From an uncultured Clostridia bacterium (GTDB lineage: Bacteria; Bacillota; Clostridia; Christensenellales; Borkfalkiaceae): a stretch of DNA of 6,093 nt. The position numbers and the translations under genes are program-made. Location of the stretch: the NCBI GenBank assembly GCA_944338265.1, contig CALVLO010000088.1:1-6093 (forward strand), in the 5' to 3' direction. The notes beneath the pieces were generated by a model. It did no database searches. It saw only the letters and a list, made by a program, of their open reading frames with translations, and was not told the origin of the DNA. Of the stretch, positions 5,594 to 6,093 are shown piece after piece (within the stretch, counting starts at the first letter, position 1; each line of letters begins with the position of its first letter).

Positions 5594-6093
5594 TCACAGC
5601 TCGAAGAGGGAGATCTGCCTGCCGTCGTTTTTAAGATAGCTCGTCTGCTTGCCTTGGATGAGGACGTCGTCCTCCTGCAAGTGCCCGATGAGAAGAGGGT
5701 AGTTCGGATCGTGCAGGCGCATGTTTTCGCGCACCGCCTGGGTAGACTTATTGGCATAGCAATATTTACAGAAGTTTGGGCAGGTATCGTACCAGCCGAT
5801 ATCGCGGCTCTCGATGCACAGACAGCCGCGCCGCAGCCCGTTGTGCTTGACATCGCGGAACGCGCACCCGTTGGCGCGTGCGAGCAGATCGAGCGTCACG
5901 CATCCCTTTGCCGCAATGCCGTATTGCGGGAAGGTATCCCGCGTCGTACACGTCTGCAAGGGCAGATGCAGGCGGGCGGCGACGGCGGCAAAACTTGCGG
6001 CGAGCGCATCTTTCTCTTCCCGCGTGATCGGGATGAGCTCCGGCATGTTCCACCGCAGTTTTGCATACGTCTCCACAAAGCTGAATGTGCAGT
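5594..6093 (-). CDS. DUF1848 family protein, C-terminal part (5' end outside window)
   Basis: The frame is open to the right edge of the window, where it reads CTFSFVETYAKL, a typical internal DUF1848 segment. So the GTG at 6076 is not the true start and the N-terminal part is missing. About 165 residues are visible. The hallmark is a cysteine-rich region: RRGCLCIESRDIG followed by YDTCPNFCKYCYAN, with a CX3CX2C arrangement like that of radical SAM and other [4Fe-4S] proteins. It ends with QISLFEL, as many members do. The molecular function is not known; a cluster-binding enzyme is plausible from the cysteines, but a catalytic reaction cannot be assigned. It is convergent with the methyltransferase gene and probably belongs to a different transcription unit. 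Confidence 0.88.
   Translation of the reverse strand, partial: CTFSFVETYAKLRWNMPELIPITREEKDALAASFAAVAARLHLPLQTCTTRDTFPQYGIAAKGCVTLDLLARANGCAFRDVKHNGLRRGCLCIESRDIGWYDTCPNFCKYCYANKSTQAVRENMRLHDPNYPLLIGHLQEDDVLIQGKQTSYLKNDGRQISLFEL

Noticed and set aside
6074..6076. GTG as the start of the DUF1848 gene
   Set aside because: The frame stays open and family-like up to the window edge, so this valine is internal.

Overview
The window looks like chromosomal DNA from an anaerobic, fairly GC-rich Firmicute of the Clostridia type. The reasons are an oxygen-independent class III ribonucleotide reductase with its activase, strong sigma-A type promoters, Shine-Dalgarno sites, and gene families common in gut clostridia (M29 aminopeptidase, CobW GTPases, short flavodoxin, DUF1848). 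The assignment is an inference from gene content; no rRNA or tRNA is present to confirm it. The DNA is gene-dense, with no transposase, phage gene, tRNA or CRISPR array, and no uninterpreted gap longer than about 150 bases.

Layout. Bases 1-662 hold the end of nrdD and the complete nrdG, joined by a one-base stop/start overlap. Bases 663-788 carry a perfect 18-bp-arm hairpin and then a full-consensus promoter (TTGACA, 18-base spacer, TATAAT) whose spacer contains a palindrome. This promoter drives an M29 metallo-aminopeptidase (789-2015). A second putative promoter leads into a pair of CobW-type P-loop GTPase genes (2084-3139 and 3143-4093) with only three bases between them. They end at a clear intrinsic terminator (4113-4142). 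A third promoter region with two inverted repeats leads into a flavodoxin (4239-4712), which overlaps by ATGA with a short NOP2/Sun-type RNA m5C methyltransferase (4709-5584). A DUF1848 gene (5594-6093, minus strand) converges on it from the right edge and is cut off by the window.

How the genes may work together. The centre of interest is the CobW pair. The first protein has the canonical metal-binding CxCC motif plus a 53-residue tract with 28 histidines and five HCHH units, as expected for a metallochaperone or metal-storing GTPase. The second has lost CxCC but carries a C-terminal domain resembling the end of YcgQ (TIGR03943/DUF1980), a family linked to zinc homeostasis, with a CC pair of its own. 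The two together look like a compact zinc or other transition-metal handling module. The gene immediately upstream encodes a metal-dependent aminopeptidase, which invites the idea that it is a client, in analogy with eukaryotic ZNG1 and methionine aminopeptidase. This module is an inference and not a proven system.
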